NCBI GenBank assembly: GCA_029252195.1 | Contig: JAQXBV010000013.1 | Coordinates: forward strand, 1-64,000 | DNA: 64,000 nt | Reading direction: 5' to 3' | DNA from: Yoonia sp. | Lineage (GTDB): Bacteria > Pseudomonadota > Alphaproteobacteria > Rhodobacterales > Rhodobacteraceae | Shown: positions 8,576 to 18,428 of the stretch, in pieces | How the letters are laid out: each line of letters opens with the position of its first letter | How positions within the stretch are numbered: position 1 is the stretch's first letter | Position numbers and translations under genes: made by a program | The notes under the pieces: generated by a model | Seen by the model: the letters and a program-made list of their open reading frames with translations, nothing else | The model's database searches: none | What the model was told of the DNA's origin: nothing

Positions 8576-10315
8576 ATGTCAGACGAACTCACAGCCCGCG
8601 GCAGGGCAGAACTCATAAAAGCCCGTAGTGAAAGCCGCGCGTTATACTGGCTGGTCGGCCTGTTCAGCTTTTTTGTGAACATGCTGATGCTCGCAGGCCC
8701 ACTCTACATGCTCAACGTCTATGACCGCGTGCTTGGGTCACGGTCGATCGAGACCTTGATCGCGCTGTCGGTCTTGGTCGCGTTTCTTTATGGTTGCATG
8801 GGGATTTTGGATTTTGTCCGGCGGCGCGTGATGGGCCGCATCGGGGCACGCTTTCAGGCGCAAATGGACCGCCGTGTTTTTGCGGCGGTGCTCAAAGCCA
8901 CGACGCTCCACCGTGCACCGCGCGAGGCAGCGACGGGTTTGCGTGATTTGGAAGCCGTGCAACGCCTCATCACCTCACCTGCCTTGATGGCCGTTTTCGA
9001 TCTGCCTTGGGCGCCCTTGTTCTTCATGGGTATTTTCGTGTTTCACCCGCTGATGGGGATCCTCGCCTTGGTGGGCGCACTTGTGCTGCTTTTAGTTGCG
9101 CTTTTGAACCAAGCGACCACCCGCGCCCCGCTTGAGCGCGCCAATGCCACGTCATTTGCCTCCGAGACCCTCGGCGCGCAGATCAGGTCCGAGAGCGAGA
9201 TGGTGCATTCACTGGGGATGCGCGGTGCCGCCTTTGATCGCTGGCAGATCGCACGCGGCGCATCGCTTGACGCGACAATCGGGGCCGCAGATGCGGCAGG
9301 TACTTTCACTGCGCTGACCAAAGCATTCCGTCTGTTTTTGCAGTCCGCGATGCTTGGCCTTGGGGCCTATCTGGTGCTGCAAGGCGAGTTGACGCCCGGC
9401 GCGATGATCGCAGGGTCGATCTTGCTTGGCCGGGGCCTTGCGCCGATCGAGATGATTGTCGGCCAATGGGCCGTGTTCCAAAAGGGGCGCGAAGGTTGGC
9501 GCAAACTCTCGACTTTGCTCGGCAACGTCCCCGTCGATCAGCCGCGCACAAACCTGCCAAAGCCTGTCGCCCGCTTGATCGCTGATCAGGTGACAATGCT
9601 TCCTCCTGGGGGGCAGCAGGCCACGCTGCGCATGATCAGCTTTACCGTTGAACCGGGCCAAGCCGTTGGCATTATCGGCACGTCGGGTGCGGGCAAATAG
9701 ACACTGGCGCGCGCGCTCACGGGGGTTTGGAAACCTGCGGGCGGAAAGATCCGTCTGGACGGGGCATCACTGGATCAATATGACCCTGATGTTCTGGGCC
9801 AGCACATCGGCTATTTGCCGCAACGCGTGCAGCTCTTCGACGGCACGGTCAAAGAGAATATCGCGCGCATGTCACTAACCCCTGATGACGCGCTTGTGGT
9901 GAAGGCCGCCCAAAAAGCGGACGCCCACAACATGATCCTCAAACTGCCCGATGGCTATGATACCCGTGTCACCGCGACAGGCGGTCAGCTGTCTGGCGGT
10001 CAAATCCAACGTATCGGGCTGGCCCGTGCGATGTATGGCGACCCTGTTGTCCTTGTCCTTGATGAGCCGAACTCGAACCTTGATAACAACGGATCGGCCG
10101 CGCTCAATCAGGCTGTCCAAATGCAAAAGGCTGCTGGCGGGATCGTCTTTGTGATGGCCCATTGGCCTGATGCGATCTTTCATTGCGACACTTTGCTGGT
10201 GCTTGAGAATGGCACAAAGCGGGCCTATGGCCCCAAGGATGACGTGTTGCGCGAAGTGACCAGGAACCGCGACGAGATTGTCCGCGCGGCTGGCAAAGGT
10301 GCGGGTGTATCGTGA
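8576..10315 (+). pseudogene. Type I secretion system permease/ATPase (PrtD-like), interrupted by in-frame TAG at 9698..9700
   Basis: 8576..9700 ends ...GIIGTSGAGK*; the same frame continues TLARALTGVWKPAGGKIRLDG...LSGGQIQRIGLARAMYGDPVVLVLDEPNSNLD... to 10315. Confidence 0.85.
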
Positions 10316-11619
10316 TGAACCAAACAGTTGATCCCAACAAACGATGGTCAACTCGCGGCCCGATGACCCTCGGTCTTTTGGCGCTTTTGCTGCTGGTCGT
10401 CGGCTTTGGCACTTGGGCTGTGATGGCCCAGATCACGGGGGCTGTTATTGCCTCTGGTCAAATCGAAGTCGACCGCAATCGTCAGGTTATTCAACACCCC
10501 GATGGTGGCGTTGTGGCGGAGATCGTCGTCGATGAGGGCGATACAGTTGCCGAAGGCGATCTGTTGATCCGCCTTGATGCAAGTATTCTGCAATCGGAAC
10601 TGGCCGTTGTTGAAGGCCAGCTCTTTGAAATCATGGCACGCCGTGGCCGGCTTGATGCCGAACGTGATGGCGTTGATGATATCTCTTTTGACCCTGTTTT
10701 GGTCGCGGCGCCGACTGGCCCCGAGTTGATGGAGGGGCAAAAGCGCCTGTTTGAGGCCCGTTTGGAGAGCACCGAGCGCGCCACTGAGCAGCTTGATATC
10801 CAGCGCGCCCAAATCGCCAGCCAGCTTGAAGGGATCGCGGCCCAACAATCTGCCCTCGCCACGCAAAGTACATTGCTGGGCAAAGAACTCGGCGACCAGC
10901 AAAAGCTTTTGGATCAGCAATTGGTGCAAGCCAGCCGTGTGCTTGCATTGCAGCGCGATGAGGCGAGCCTGCTCGGCCGAATGGGCGAATTGACGGCAGC
11001 AGCGGCTCAAGCCGCAGAGCGAATGACCGAGATCGAAATTCAGGTTTTGACCCTCGCGACGACCCGCCGCGAAGAGGCAATCACACGGCTACGCGACCTG
11101 CAATATAACGAGCTTGAGCTATCTGAACGCCGCCGCACATTGACGCGCCAGCTTGACCGCTTGGACATGCGCGCGCCCGTGTCCGGCATTGTCTACGGCC
11201 TGCAAGTGTTCGCGCCCCGCTCTGTTATTCGGCCCGCTGATCCTGTGATGTTTCTTGTCCCGCAAGACCGCCCGCTGGTGATTGCGACGCGGGTGCGCCC
11301 GACGGATATTGACCAAATCCACCTAGGCCAAGATGTGACGTTGCGCTTTTCCGCGTTTGACCAGCGCCGCACGCCTGAATTGATGGGCACCGTCACGCTG
11401 GTATCGGCAGACATTTTTCAGGATGACGCAACGGGGATGTCCTATTACCAAACCGAAGTGCAATTGAACGAAGGCGAAATCGCACGGCTGCCTGAGGACA
11501 TGATCCTAATTCCGGGGATGCCGGTAGAGGCCTTTGTGCGGACAGCAGATCGTAGCCCGATGGACTATCTCCTGAAACCACTGGCCGACTATTTCGCCAA
11601 AGCATTCCGCGAGTCCTGA
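10315..11619 (+). CDS. HlyD-family type I secretion periplasmic adaptor
   Basis: [67 protein letters not shown]; start overlaps the ABC stop (TGATG). Confidence 0.9.
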   Translation: MNQTVDPNKRWSTRGPMTLGLLALLLLVVGFGTWAVMAQITGAVIASGQIEVDRNRQVIQHPDGGVVAEIVVDEGDTVAEGDLLIRLDASILQSELAVVEGQLFEIMARRGRLDAERDGVDDISFDPVLVAAPTGPELMEGQKRLFEARLESTERATEQLDIQRAQIASQLEGIAAQQSALATQSTLLGKELGDQQKLLDQQLVQASRVLALQRDEASLLGRMGELTAAAAQAAERMTEIEIQVLTLATTRREEAITRLRDLQYNELELSERRRTLTRQLDRLDMRAPVSGIVYGLQVFAPRSVIRPADPVMFLVPQDRPLVIATRVRPTDIDQIHLGQDVTLRFSAFDQRRTPELMGTVTLVSADIFQDDATGMSYYQTEVQLNEGEIARLPEDMILIPGMPVEAFVRTADRSPMDYLLKPLADYFAKAFRES

Positions 11620-11677
11620 TTGCGCTTGGGTCAGTGTCTGGATAGCCTGCATTTAAATGCAACCGAGAGGCTAGATT

Positions 11678-12142
11678 ATGACCAGTGCCATTGAAACGAA
11701 ACTCGCCGCTTTGGGCGTTACGCTCCCGAATGCGCCCGCCCCTGCAGCGAATTACGTCCCGTTTGTCGTGGACGGTAAAACTGTTTACGTCTCTGGGCAG
11801 ATTTCGGCAGGGCCGGACGGGCTGATCCTTGGGAAGCTGGGCGAAGATATGAGCGTTGAGCAAGGTGCTGCTGCGGCCAAGGCCTGCGCGATCAGCTTGC
11901 TTGCACAACTCAAGGCCGCCTGTGGTGGCGACATTGACCGGCTTGAACGCGTTGTGAAGTTGACAGGCTTCGTGAATTCGACGGCCGATTTCATCGACCA
12001 GCCCAAAGTGATCAACGGTGCCTCTGATTTTATGGTTGAGGCCCTTGGCGATCAGGGGCGTCATGCCCGCTCTGCCGTCAGCGCGGCGAGCCTACCGCTT
12101 GGCGTGGCTGTTGAAATCGAAGCGATCTTTACAATCAAATGA
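11678..12142 (+). CDS. RidA/YjgF family protein
   Basis: MTSAIETKLAALGVTLPNAPAPAANYVPFVVDGKTVYVSGQIS... Confidence 0.88.
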   Translation: MTSAIETKLAALGVTLPNAPAPAANYVPFVVDGKTVYVSGQISAGPDGLILGKLGEDMSVEQGAAAAKACAISLLAQLKAACGGDIDRLERVVKLTGFVNSTADFIDQPKVINGASDFMVEALGDQGRHARSAVSAASLPLGVAVEIEAIFTIK

Positions 12143-12891
12143 GGCTGCCCGAGGTCTTTTTAAGCCGCCCTCTGGCGCACCGTGGCCTGCACGACAAAAA
12201 TGCAGGTCGCGCGGAAAACAGTCGCAAGGCGTTTCAAGCGGCGATGGACGCGGGTTACGGCATCGAGTTGGACCTGCAATTGTCCCGAGATGCCGTGGCC
12301 ATGGTATTTCACGACTATGACCTTGGGCGATTAACGGCGGCCAAAGGTGCGGTCGCGCAACATACAGCCGCCGATTTGGGAACAATTCCGCTCCTGCATG
12401 ATGGCGACGGAATTCCGACTTTGGCGGAGGTTCTGACGCTGGTCGACGGGCGCGTGCCGCTGCTGATCGAGATCAAGGATCAAGACGGGCAAATGGGGCC
12501 GAACATCGGGCCTTTGGGTGAAGCGGCCGCGTATTGCTTACGCGGTTACGCAGGTCCGTTTGCCGTGATGTCATTTAATCCATATGCCACCGCGGAAATG
12601 GCGCAGCTGTTGCCAGAGGCGCCCCGCGGCATCGTCACCGATCCCTTTACGTCGGACGACTGGCCGCTGTTGCCGCAATCCACACGAGAGGCCCTGCGCG
12701 CCATTCCTGACTATGCGCGGACGGGATCCGGTTTTGTCAGCCATAATGTTGCGGATCTCTGCGCGCCCCGCATTTCCGCGCTCAAGGCCGAGGGAGCAGC
12801 GATTCTGTGTTGGACGGTGAAATCTGCGGAAGTTGAAGCGGACGCCCGCAAAGTGGCCGATAACATCACCTTTGAGCAGTACTTGGCTTGA
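12139..12891 (+). CDS. Glycerophosphodiester phosphodiesterase family protein
   Basis: LAHRGLHDKNAGRAENSRKAFQAAMDAGYGIELDLQLSRDAVAMVFHDYDLGRLT; ATGA overlap with the RidA gene. Confidence 0.9.
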   Translation: MRLPEVFLSRPLAHRGLHDKNAGRAENSRKAFQAAMDAGYGIELDLQLSRDAVAMVFHDYDLGRLTAAKGAVAQHTAADLGTIPLLHDGDGIPTLAEVLTLVDGRVPLLIEIKDQDGQMGPNIGPLGEAAAYCLRGYAGPFAVMSFNPYATAEMAQLLPEAPRGIVTDPFTSDDWPLLPQSTREALRAIPDYARTGSGFVSHNVADLCAPRISALKAEGAAILCWTVKSAEVEADARKVADNITFEQYLA

Positions 12892-12922
12892 CGCGGGCCC
12901 ATCTCCCCCCAAGTTACATGCC

Positions 12923-14104
12923 ATGAGCAGCCTCATCGAAATCAGCACCCACAACAGCATAGCCGAAATCGGGCAAGCCGATTGGGACGCTTGTGCCTGT
13001 CCTGAAGATGCGCAGGGGCGGCCCGTTGATCCATTCACGACCTACCGCTTTTTGCAGGCGCTCGAGGAAAGCGGATCGGTCGGGGGGCGCTCTGGCTGGC
13101 AGCCGCGTTATTTGCGCGCCGTGCAAAACGGGCAAGTGATCGCCGTTGCCCCGCTTTATGCCAAGTCGCATAGCCAAGGCGAATATATGTTCGACCACAA
13201 TTGGGCGCAGGCCTATGAGAACGCGGGCGGAAACTACTACCCGAAACATCAGATCGCCGTGCCATTTACACCCGCAACGGGCCGTCGCTTTTTGACCCGC
13301 GAAGGATTTGACATCGTGGGCATGTCGGCGCTGATCCAAGGGGCGGTGCAGATCGCGGCGGACAATGAGGTCTCGTCCATCCATACGACGTTTTGCACCG
13401 AGGCCGAGGCGCTGGCGGGGGCGGAAATGGGCCTGATGCCGCGGATCGGCCAGCAGTTTCACTGGGTCAATGAGGGTTATGAGACCTTCGATGGTTTTCT
13501 GAACAGTCTGTCCAGCCGCAAGCGCAAGAATATCCGCAAAGAGCGGGCCGCAGCGCAATCCTTTGGCGGGGAGATTGTCATGCTGACGGGCGATCAGATC
13601 CAGCCTGCGCATTGGGATTATTTCTGGCAGTTCTACCAAGATACGGGCGCGCGCAAATGGGGGTCGCCCTACCTCACCCGTGCGTTTTTCGACCTCGCGC
13701 AAGAGCGGTTGCGTGATGACATCCTGCTGGCCCTTGCTATCCGCGATGGCGTGCCTGTCGCGGGCGCGCTCAACTTCATTGGGCGCGATACGCTTTACGG
13801 GCGCTATTGGGGCTGCACCGAGCACCACGACTGTCTGCACTTTGAGCTCTGCTACTACACCGCGATCGACTATGCGATTGCCCATGGCTTGACCCGCGTC
13901 GAGGCCGGCGCGCAGGGCGAACATAAGCTGGCGCGCGGGTATTTGCCGCATACCACCCATTCGCTGCATTGGTTTGGCGACGCGGGTTTCCGCGAGGCGA
14001 TTGCGCGGTATTTAAAAGCCGAACGTAATGCTATTGATCACGAGATTGAGGTGCTGACCAGCTACGGCCCTTTCCGCAAAGCAAACATAGAGGAACAGCC
14101 ATGA
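12923..14104 (+). CDS. GNAT-like / peptidogalycan biosynthesis-type (COG3146) protein
   Basis: [67 protein letters not shown]. Confidence 0.82.
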   Translation: MSSLIEISTHNSIAEIGQADWDACACPEDAQGRPVDPFTTYRFLQALEESGSVGGRSGWQPRYLRAVQNGQVIAVAPLYAKSHSQGEYMFDHNWAQAYENAGGNYYPKHQIAVPFTPATGRRFLTREGFDIVGMSALIQGAVQIAADNEVSSIHTTFCTEAEALAGAEMGLMPRIGQQFHWVNEGYETFDGFLNSLSSRKRKNIRKERAAAQSFGGEIVMLTGDQIQPAHWDYFWQFYQDTGARKWGSPYLTRAFFDLAQERLRDDILLALAIRDGVPVAGALNFIGRDTLYGRYWGCTEHHDCLHFELCYYTAIDYAIAHGLTRVEAGAQGEHKLARGYLPHTTHSLHWFGDAGFREAIARYLKAERNAIDHEIEVLTSYGPFRKANIEEQP

Positions 14105-14394
14105 GCGATATTCTGACAGACCGCGATACGGACCTTGCGCCCCTCTTTGCGCAGGGATGGGCGCTGGTCGAGGGGCGCGACGCGATCCACAAAGCTTTCG
14201 TTTTTCGGAACTTTATAGAGGCTTTCGGCTTTATGACCAAAGCCGCCCTTTGGGCCGAGAAATGGGATCACCATCCCGAATGGTCGAACGTCTATAAGAC
14301 CGTAGAGGTGACATTGACGAGCCATGATGTGAATGGCCTTTCAGCACGAGACGTGAAATTGGCAGCCAAAATGGACAAACTCGCAGGAGAGTAA
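14101..14394 (+). CDS. phhB: 4a-hydroxytetrahydrobiopterin dehydratase (PCD)
   Basis: [54 protein letters not shown]. Confidence 0.9.
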   Translation: MSDILTDRDTDLAPLFAQGWALVEGRDAIHKAFVFRNFIEAFGFMTKAALWAEKWDHHPEWSNVYKTVEVTLTSHDVNGLSARDVKLAAKMDKLAGE

Positions 14395-14395
14395 C

Positions 14396-15244
14396 GTGAC
14401 CGAACTACTACACAAGGAAATCTGGAACGGCAAATCGCTCGCCGATCTGATGACCCTCGAATTCTTGGCGTCGATCATCGGCAATGTGCTGACGGCGATT
14501 GCCATTCTGATCGTTGGTATGATGATCGGACGCTGGGCGCGCAAGCGGATAGTGCGACTGGGGCAGGCCAACCGGCACCTTGACGAGACGCTCTTCAACT
14601 TTCTGGGCAATATCACCAGCTATGTGATCACCGGCTTTGCCTTCCTGTTTGTACTCAATACCTTTGGCATTCAGACGACCTCTTTTGTGGCCGTGATCGG
14701 CGCGGCGGGCCTTGCGATTGGCTTGGCGTTACAAGGCACGCTGTCCAACGTGGCCGCTGGCGTGATGATCATTTTCTTCCGGCCAATCAAGCTGGGCGAT
14801 TTTGTTGTGGTCAACGGGATGCAAGGCACGGTCAAAGAGATCACGCTGAACTTCACTGAGCTTGCCTCGCCTGATAACGTGCAGATCATCATCCCCAACT
14901 CTCAGGTTTGGGGCAACACGATCACAAACTATTCGATCTACAACACCCGCCGTGCAGAATGGGTTTTCGGGGTAGGGTATGGGGCCAATCTGGCCAAGGC
15001 CGAGCAGATCATCCGCGACGTGATCGCCGCCGATCCGCGCAGCCATGCAGAGCCAGACCCCTTTGTGCAGGTCAATGCGCTGAATGACAGTTCTGTCGAT
15101 TTTCTGGTGCGGGTCTGGTGTGATCGCGTGGATTATTTCGCCTATCAGGCCGATATCAAGCGCGAGATCAAAGAGGCTTTTGACGCAGGCGGAATCGATA
15201 TTCCGTTCCCGACACGGACATTTGTGCGCGCCCCCGAAGAGTAA
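14396..15244 (+). CDS. MscS-family mechanosensitive ion channel
   Basis: SFVAVIGAAGLAIGLALQGTLSNVAAGVMIIFFRPIKLGDFVVVNGMQGTVKEI; GTG start. Confidence 0.92.
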   Translation: MTELLHKEIWNGKSLADLMTLEFLASIIGNVLTAIAILIVGMMIGRWARKRIVRLGQANRHLDETLFNFLGNITSYVITGFAFLFVLNTFGIQTTSFVAVIGAAGLAIGLALQGTLSNVAAGVMIIFFRPIKLGDFVVVNGMQGTVKEITLNFTELASPDNVQIIIPNSQVWGNTITNYSIYNTRRAEWVFGVGYGANLAKAEQIIRDVIAADPRSHAEPDPFVQVNALNDSSVDFLVRVWCDRVDYFAYQADIKREIKEAFDAGGIDIPFPTRTFVRAPEE

Positions 15245-15294
15245 TCGTTTCCGACACTGCAGACCGCTGTCATGTCGCTTTCGCGCCGGCCTCT

Positions 15295-15314
15295 TTGTAT
15301 AATCTTTGTATACA
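15295..15314. promoter_or_regulatory. Putative GntR operator (TTGTATAATCTTTGTATACA)
   Basis: Contains TTGTATACA, the core of the perfect TTGTATACAA site at 57278; lies just upstream of a GntR gene. Confidence 0.5.
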
Positions 15315-15338
15315 TTCCAATCCAGAGGGAGAATTTCC

Positions 15339-16043
15339 ATGTCTGGTTCGGCCAAAATCCAATGCCTTGACGATCTGCGCAATCGCATCCTGTCGCTTGA
15401 TATAGCACCAGGGTCTGATCTGGACGAACTGCGCCTCTCCGACCACTACGGCATTTCGCGCACGCCTTTGCGTGAGGTTTTACAACGATTGGCGGGTGAA
15501 GGGTTTCTGACGATTACCGACAACCGCGGGGCGAAGGTCGCTTCGATGGATTTCGGCGTGATGCGTGTGTTTTTCCAGACCGCGCCGCTGGTCTATGCCA
15601 ATATCGCAAGCCTCGCCGCCGAGAACCGGACGGGTGCCCAACTCGATACGTTACGCGACATTCAAGCGCGCTTTGCCCGTGCTACGAAATCGAGCCAAGC
15701 AGGTGAGGCCGCCCTGCACAATCATGCCTTTCACGCCCAGATCGGGGCGATGGCCCATAACCCCTATCTGGTGGCGAGCCTGAACCGCATGCTGATCGAT
15801 CACACCCGTTTGAGCCAGACGTTTTACCGCCCCGCCTCTCCGGCCGAGACGATGCTTGTGACCAAAGCCAGCGATCAACATGACGCGATGATTTCCGTAA
15901 TTGAGGCGCAGGAACCTGCACTGGCCATCGACCTGACGCTTCAGCATTGGGATCTGTCGCGCGACCGGATTGAACGGTTCGTGCGCCCTGACCCTCTCCC
16001 CCTTGATGTGATCTCAATGAAAGACCGCCGCCATGCAGTTTGA
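15339..16043 (+). CDS. GntR family transcriptional regulator (FCD-type)
   Basis: LRLSDHYGISRTPLREVLQRLAGEGFLTITDNRGAKVAS wHTH signature. Confidence 0.9.
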   Translation: MSGSAKIQCLDDLRNRILSLDIAPGSDLDELRLSDHYGISRTPLREVLQRLAGEGFLTITDNRGAKVASMDFGVMRVFFQTAPLVYANIASLAAENRTGAQLDTLRDIQARFARATKSSQAGEAALHNHAFHAQIGAMAHNPYLVASLNRMLIDHTRLSQTFYRPASPAETMLVTKASDQHDAMISVIEAQEPALAIDLTLQHWDLSRDRIERFVRPDPLPLDVISMKDRRHAV

Positions 16044-16941
16044 AGGTATCTACACGCCCGTCGTGACCCCCTATCACGACGATTTCAGCCTCAATGAAGT
16101 GGCTCTGAAACAGACGATTGATTTCCTGATCGAGAGCGGTGTGCATGGGTTGATTATCGCGGGCACGACGGGCGAATATTACGCCCAGTCGATGGAAGAG
16201 CGCCTTGAGATGATGGACCGCGGCGCGGGCCTGATTGCGGGCCGTGTACCGATGATTATCGGGACCGGCGCCATCCGCACCGAAGACAGCATTATCTATG
16301 CGTTGGCCGCGAAAAAGGCGGGCGCAGACGCTCTGCTGATCGCCACGCCGCCCTACGCCTACCCCACCGCCCGCGAGATTGCGCTGCATGCGCTGGCGAT
16401 TGATAAGGCCGCGAACCTGCCTGCAATGCTCTATAACTATCCGGGCCGGATGTCGGTGAATATGGACGAGGAAACGCTGGATCGTTTGGGCCGTTCGCCG
16501 AACTTTTGCGCGATCAAGGAAAGCTCTGGTGATCCGAACCGCCTGCATATGCTGGCGCGCGATTATCCGCAAATCCAGCTGTCTTGCGGGATGGATGATC
16601 AGGCACTTGAGTTCTTTGCTTGGGGTGCGCGATCTTGGGTCTGTGCCGGGTCTAACTTTGCCCCAAAGGCGCATATCGCACTGTATCAGGCCTGCGCGGT
16701 TGAGGGTGATTTCACCAAGGGCCGCGCGATCATGTCGGCAATGCTGCCCCTGATGCGCGTCCTCGAACAAGGCGGCAAATTTGTGCAATGCATCAAGTAC
16801 GGCCTCACCCTGCGTGGCATTGATGCCGGTATCGTGCGACGCCCGCTGCAACCGCTCAACAAGGACGACAAGCGCGAGCTAGAGCAAGTGATCCGCACCA
16901 TGAACACCACAATCGCCGCCATCACAGGAGAGGCCCAATGA
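16033..16941 (+). CDS. Dihydrodipicolinate synthase (DapA) family aldolase/lyase
   Basis: GTTGEYYAQSMEER, YNYPGRMSVN, CAIKESSGD (Schiff-base Lys) retained. Confidence 0.9.
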   Translation: MQFEGIYTPVVTPYHDDFSLNEVALKQTIDFLIESGVHGLIIAGTTGEYYAQSMEERLEMMDRGAGLIAGRVPMIIGTGAIRTEDSIIYALAAKKAGADALLIATPPYAYPTAREIALHALAIDKAANLPAMLYNYPGRMSVNMDEETLDRLGRSPNFCAIKESSGDPNRLHMLARDYPQIQLSCGMDDQALEFFAWGARSWVCAGSNFAPKAHIALYQACAVEGDFTKGRAIMSAMLPLMRVLEQGGKFVQCIKYGLTLRGIDAGIVRRPLQPLNKDDKRELEQVIRTMNTTIAAITGEAQ

Positions 16942-18428
16942 CCGAATTGCTTTCACACGCCGAATATAAAGCGATTGCCGCCGAGTTGGACCCGCCCCGT
17001 GCGCCGTTTATTGATGGGAAGTTTCAGGCAGGACGCGGCCCAAAGATGCCGACGATCAACCCTGCCACAGGCAATGTGATCTGCGAGATTGCGACTAGCA
17101 ACGCCGAGGATGTGGACCTTGCCGTCGCGCGCGCGCGCGCCGCGTTTGACGAGGGGCATTGGGCGAAAATGCACCCCGCTGACCGCAAGGCCGTGCTTGT
17201 CAAACTCGCAAAGTTGATCCAGCGCAATGCGCGCGAATTGGCTGTGTTAGAGTCACTTGATAGCGGCAAACCGATCCTTGATTGCACAACCATCGACGTG
17301 CCAGAGACGATCAACACGATCAAATGGCACGCCGAAGCGATTGATAAAATCTACGACCAAACGGCTCCTGCGGGCGACGACGCCATTGCAATGATCGTCC
17401 GCGAACCGATTGGTGTGGTGGCCGCGATCCTGCCGTGGAATTTCCCGCTGATGATGCTGGCGTGGAAGATCGGGCCTGCGCTCGCGGCGGGCTGTTCGGT
17501 GATTGTGAAACCCGCCGAGCAAACGACGCTCACCGCGCTGCGCGTAGCTGAACTGGCGATGGCAGCAGGCCTGCCGCGCGGCGTGCTGCAAGTGCTGCCC
17601 GGTGATGGGCCGACCGTGGGTGAACCGCTTGGCCTGCATATGGACGTGGATATGGTCAGCTTCACCGGATCGACGGAAACCGGCAAGCGGTTCTTGCGCT
17701 ACTCCGCCGACAGCAACCTTAAAAAGATTGTGCTGGAATGTGGCGGCAAAAACCCTGCCATCGTCTTGAATGACGCCGAGAATTTAGACTCTGTTGCGGG
17801 ACATATCGTGAATGCGGCGTTCTGGAACATGGGCGAAAACTGCTCGGCCACTTCGCGACTGATCGTGCAATCGGGCGTCAAAGATGCGCTTTTGGCGCGG
17901 ATCATCGCACGGACCCGCGAGATGCGGATTGGCGATCCTTTGGATCCGACAAACCATCTTGGCGCGCTGATTGACGCCGAACATTGCGCCAAGGTTGCGG
18001 GCTATCTCAAGGGCTCGGCATTGGCTGGCGGCACGGCCGACGGGCCCTTTGTGCAACCTTCGATCTACGAGGTCGAAGCGGGCGAAGCGAAGGCCACGGA
18101 TGAGATATTCGGCCCGATCCTGAGCGTGATCGAAGTGGCCACCTATGACGAGGCCATTGCCGTGGCCAACGACACGCCTTACGGCCTAGCCGCTGCTGTG
18201 TTCACCGCCAACGGACGCCGCGGCATCCGCGCGGCCCGCGACATCAAGGCAGGCACGGTGACGATCAACTGCTACGGCGAGGGCGACATCACGACGCCCT
18301 CTGGCGGCTACAAACAATCGGGTTTTGGTGGACGCGATAACGGCGTGCACGCCCACGATCAATACACCGAACTCAAAACAATCTGGATCGACCTGACAGA
18401 TCCCGCAGACGGAGATAATGTCGCATGA
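16938..18428 (+). CDS. NAD(P)-dependent aldehyde dehydrogenase
   Basis: VVAAILPWNFPLMMLAWKIGPALAAG; SFTGSTETGKRF; LECGGKNPAIV; NMGENCSATSR. Confidence 0.93.
   Translation: MTELLSHAEYKAIAAELDPPRAPFIDGKFQAGRGPKMPTINPATGNVICEIATSNAEDVDLAVARARAAFDEGHWAKMHPADRKAVLVKLAKLIQRNARELAVLESLDSGKPILDCTTIDVPETINTIKWHAEAIDKIYDQTAPAGDDAIAMIVREPIGVVAAILPWNFPLMMLAWKIGPALAAGCSVIVKPAEQTTLTALRVAELAMAAGLPRGVLQVLPGDGPTVGEPLGLHMDVDMVSFTGSTETGKRFLRYSADSNLKKIVLECGGKNPAIVLNDAENLDSVAGHIVNAAFWNMGENCSATSRLIVQSGVKDALLARIIARTREMRIGDPLDPTNHLGALIDAEHCAKVAGYLKGSALAGGTADGPFVQPSIYEVEAGEAKATDEIFGPILSVIEVATYDEAIAVANDTPYGLAAAVFTANGRRGIRAARDIKAGTVTINCYGEGDITTPSGGYKQSGFGGRDNGVHAHDQYTELKTIWIDLTDPADGDNVA

Noticed and set aside
9698-9700. 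Pyrrolysine or other recoding of the TAG in the ABC gene, prompted by the MttB homolog in the same window
   Set aside because: The MttB-family gene here has no in-frame TAG, no pylT/pylS is visible, and the codon position is the conserved Walker A Ser/Thr, best explained by mutation or error.
15682-16851. 389-aa minus-strand ORF antisense to GntR and the DapA-like gene
   Set aside because: Both sense genes retain catalytic or DNA-binding motifs; the antisense product has no recognisable domain.
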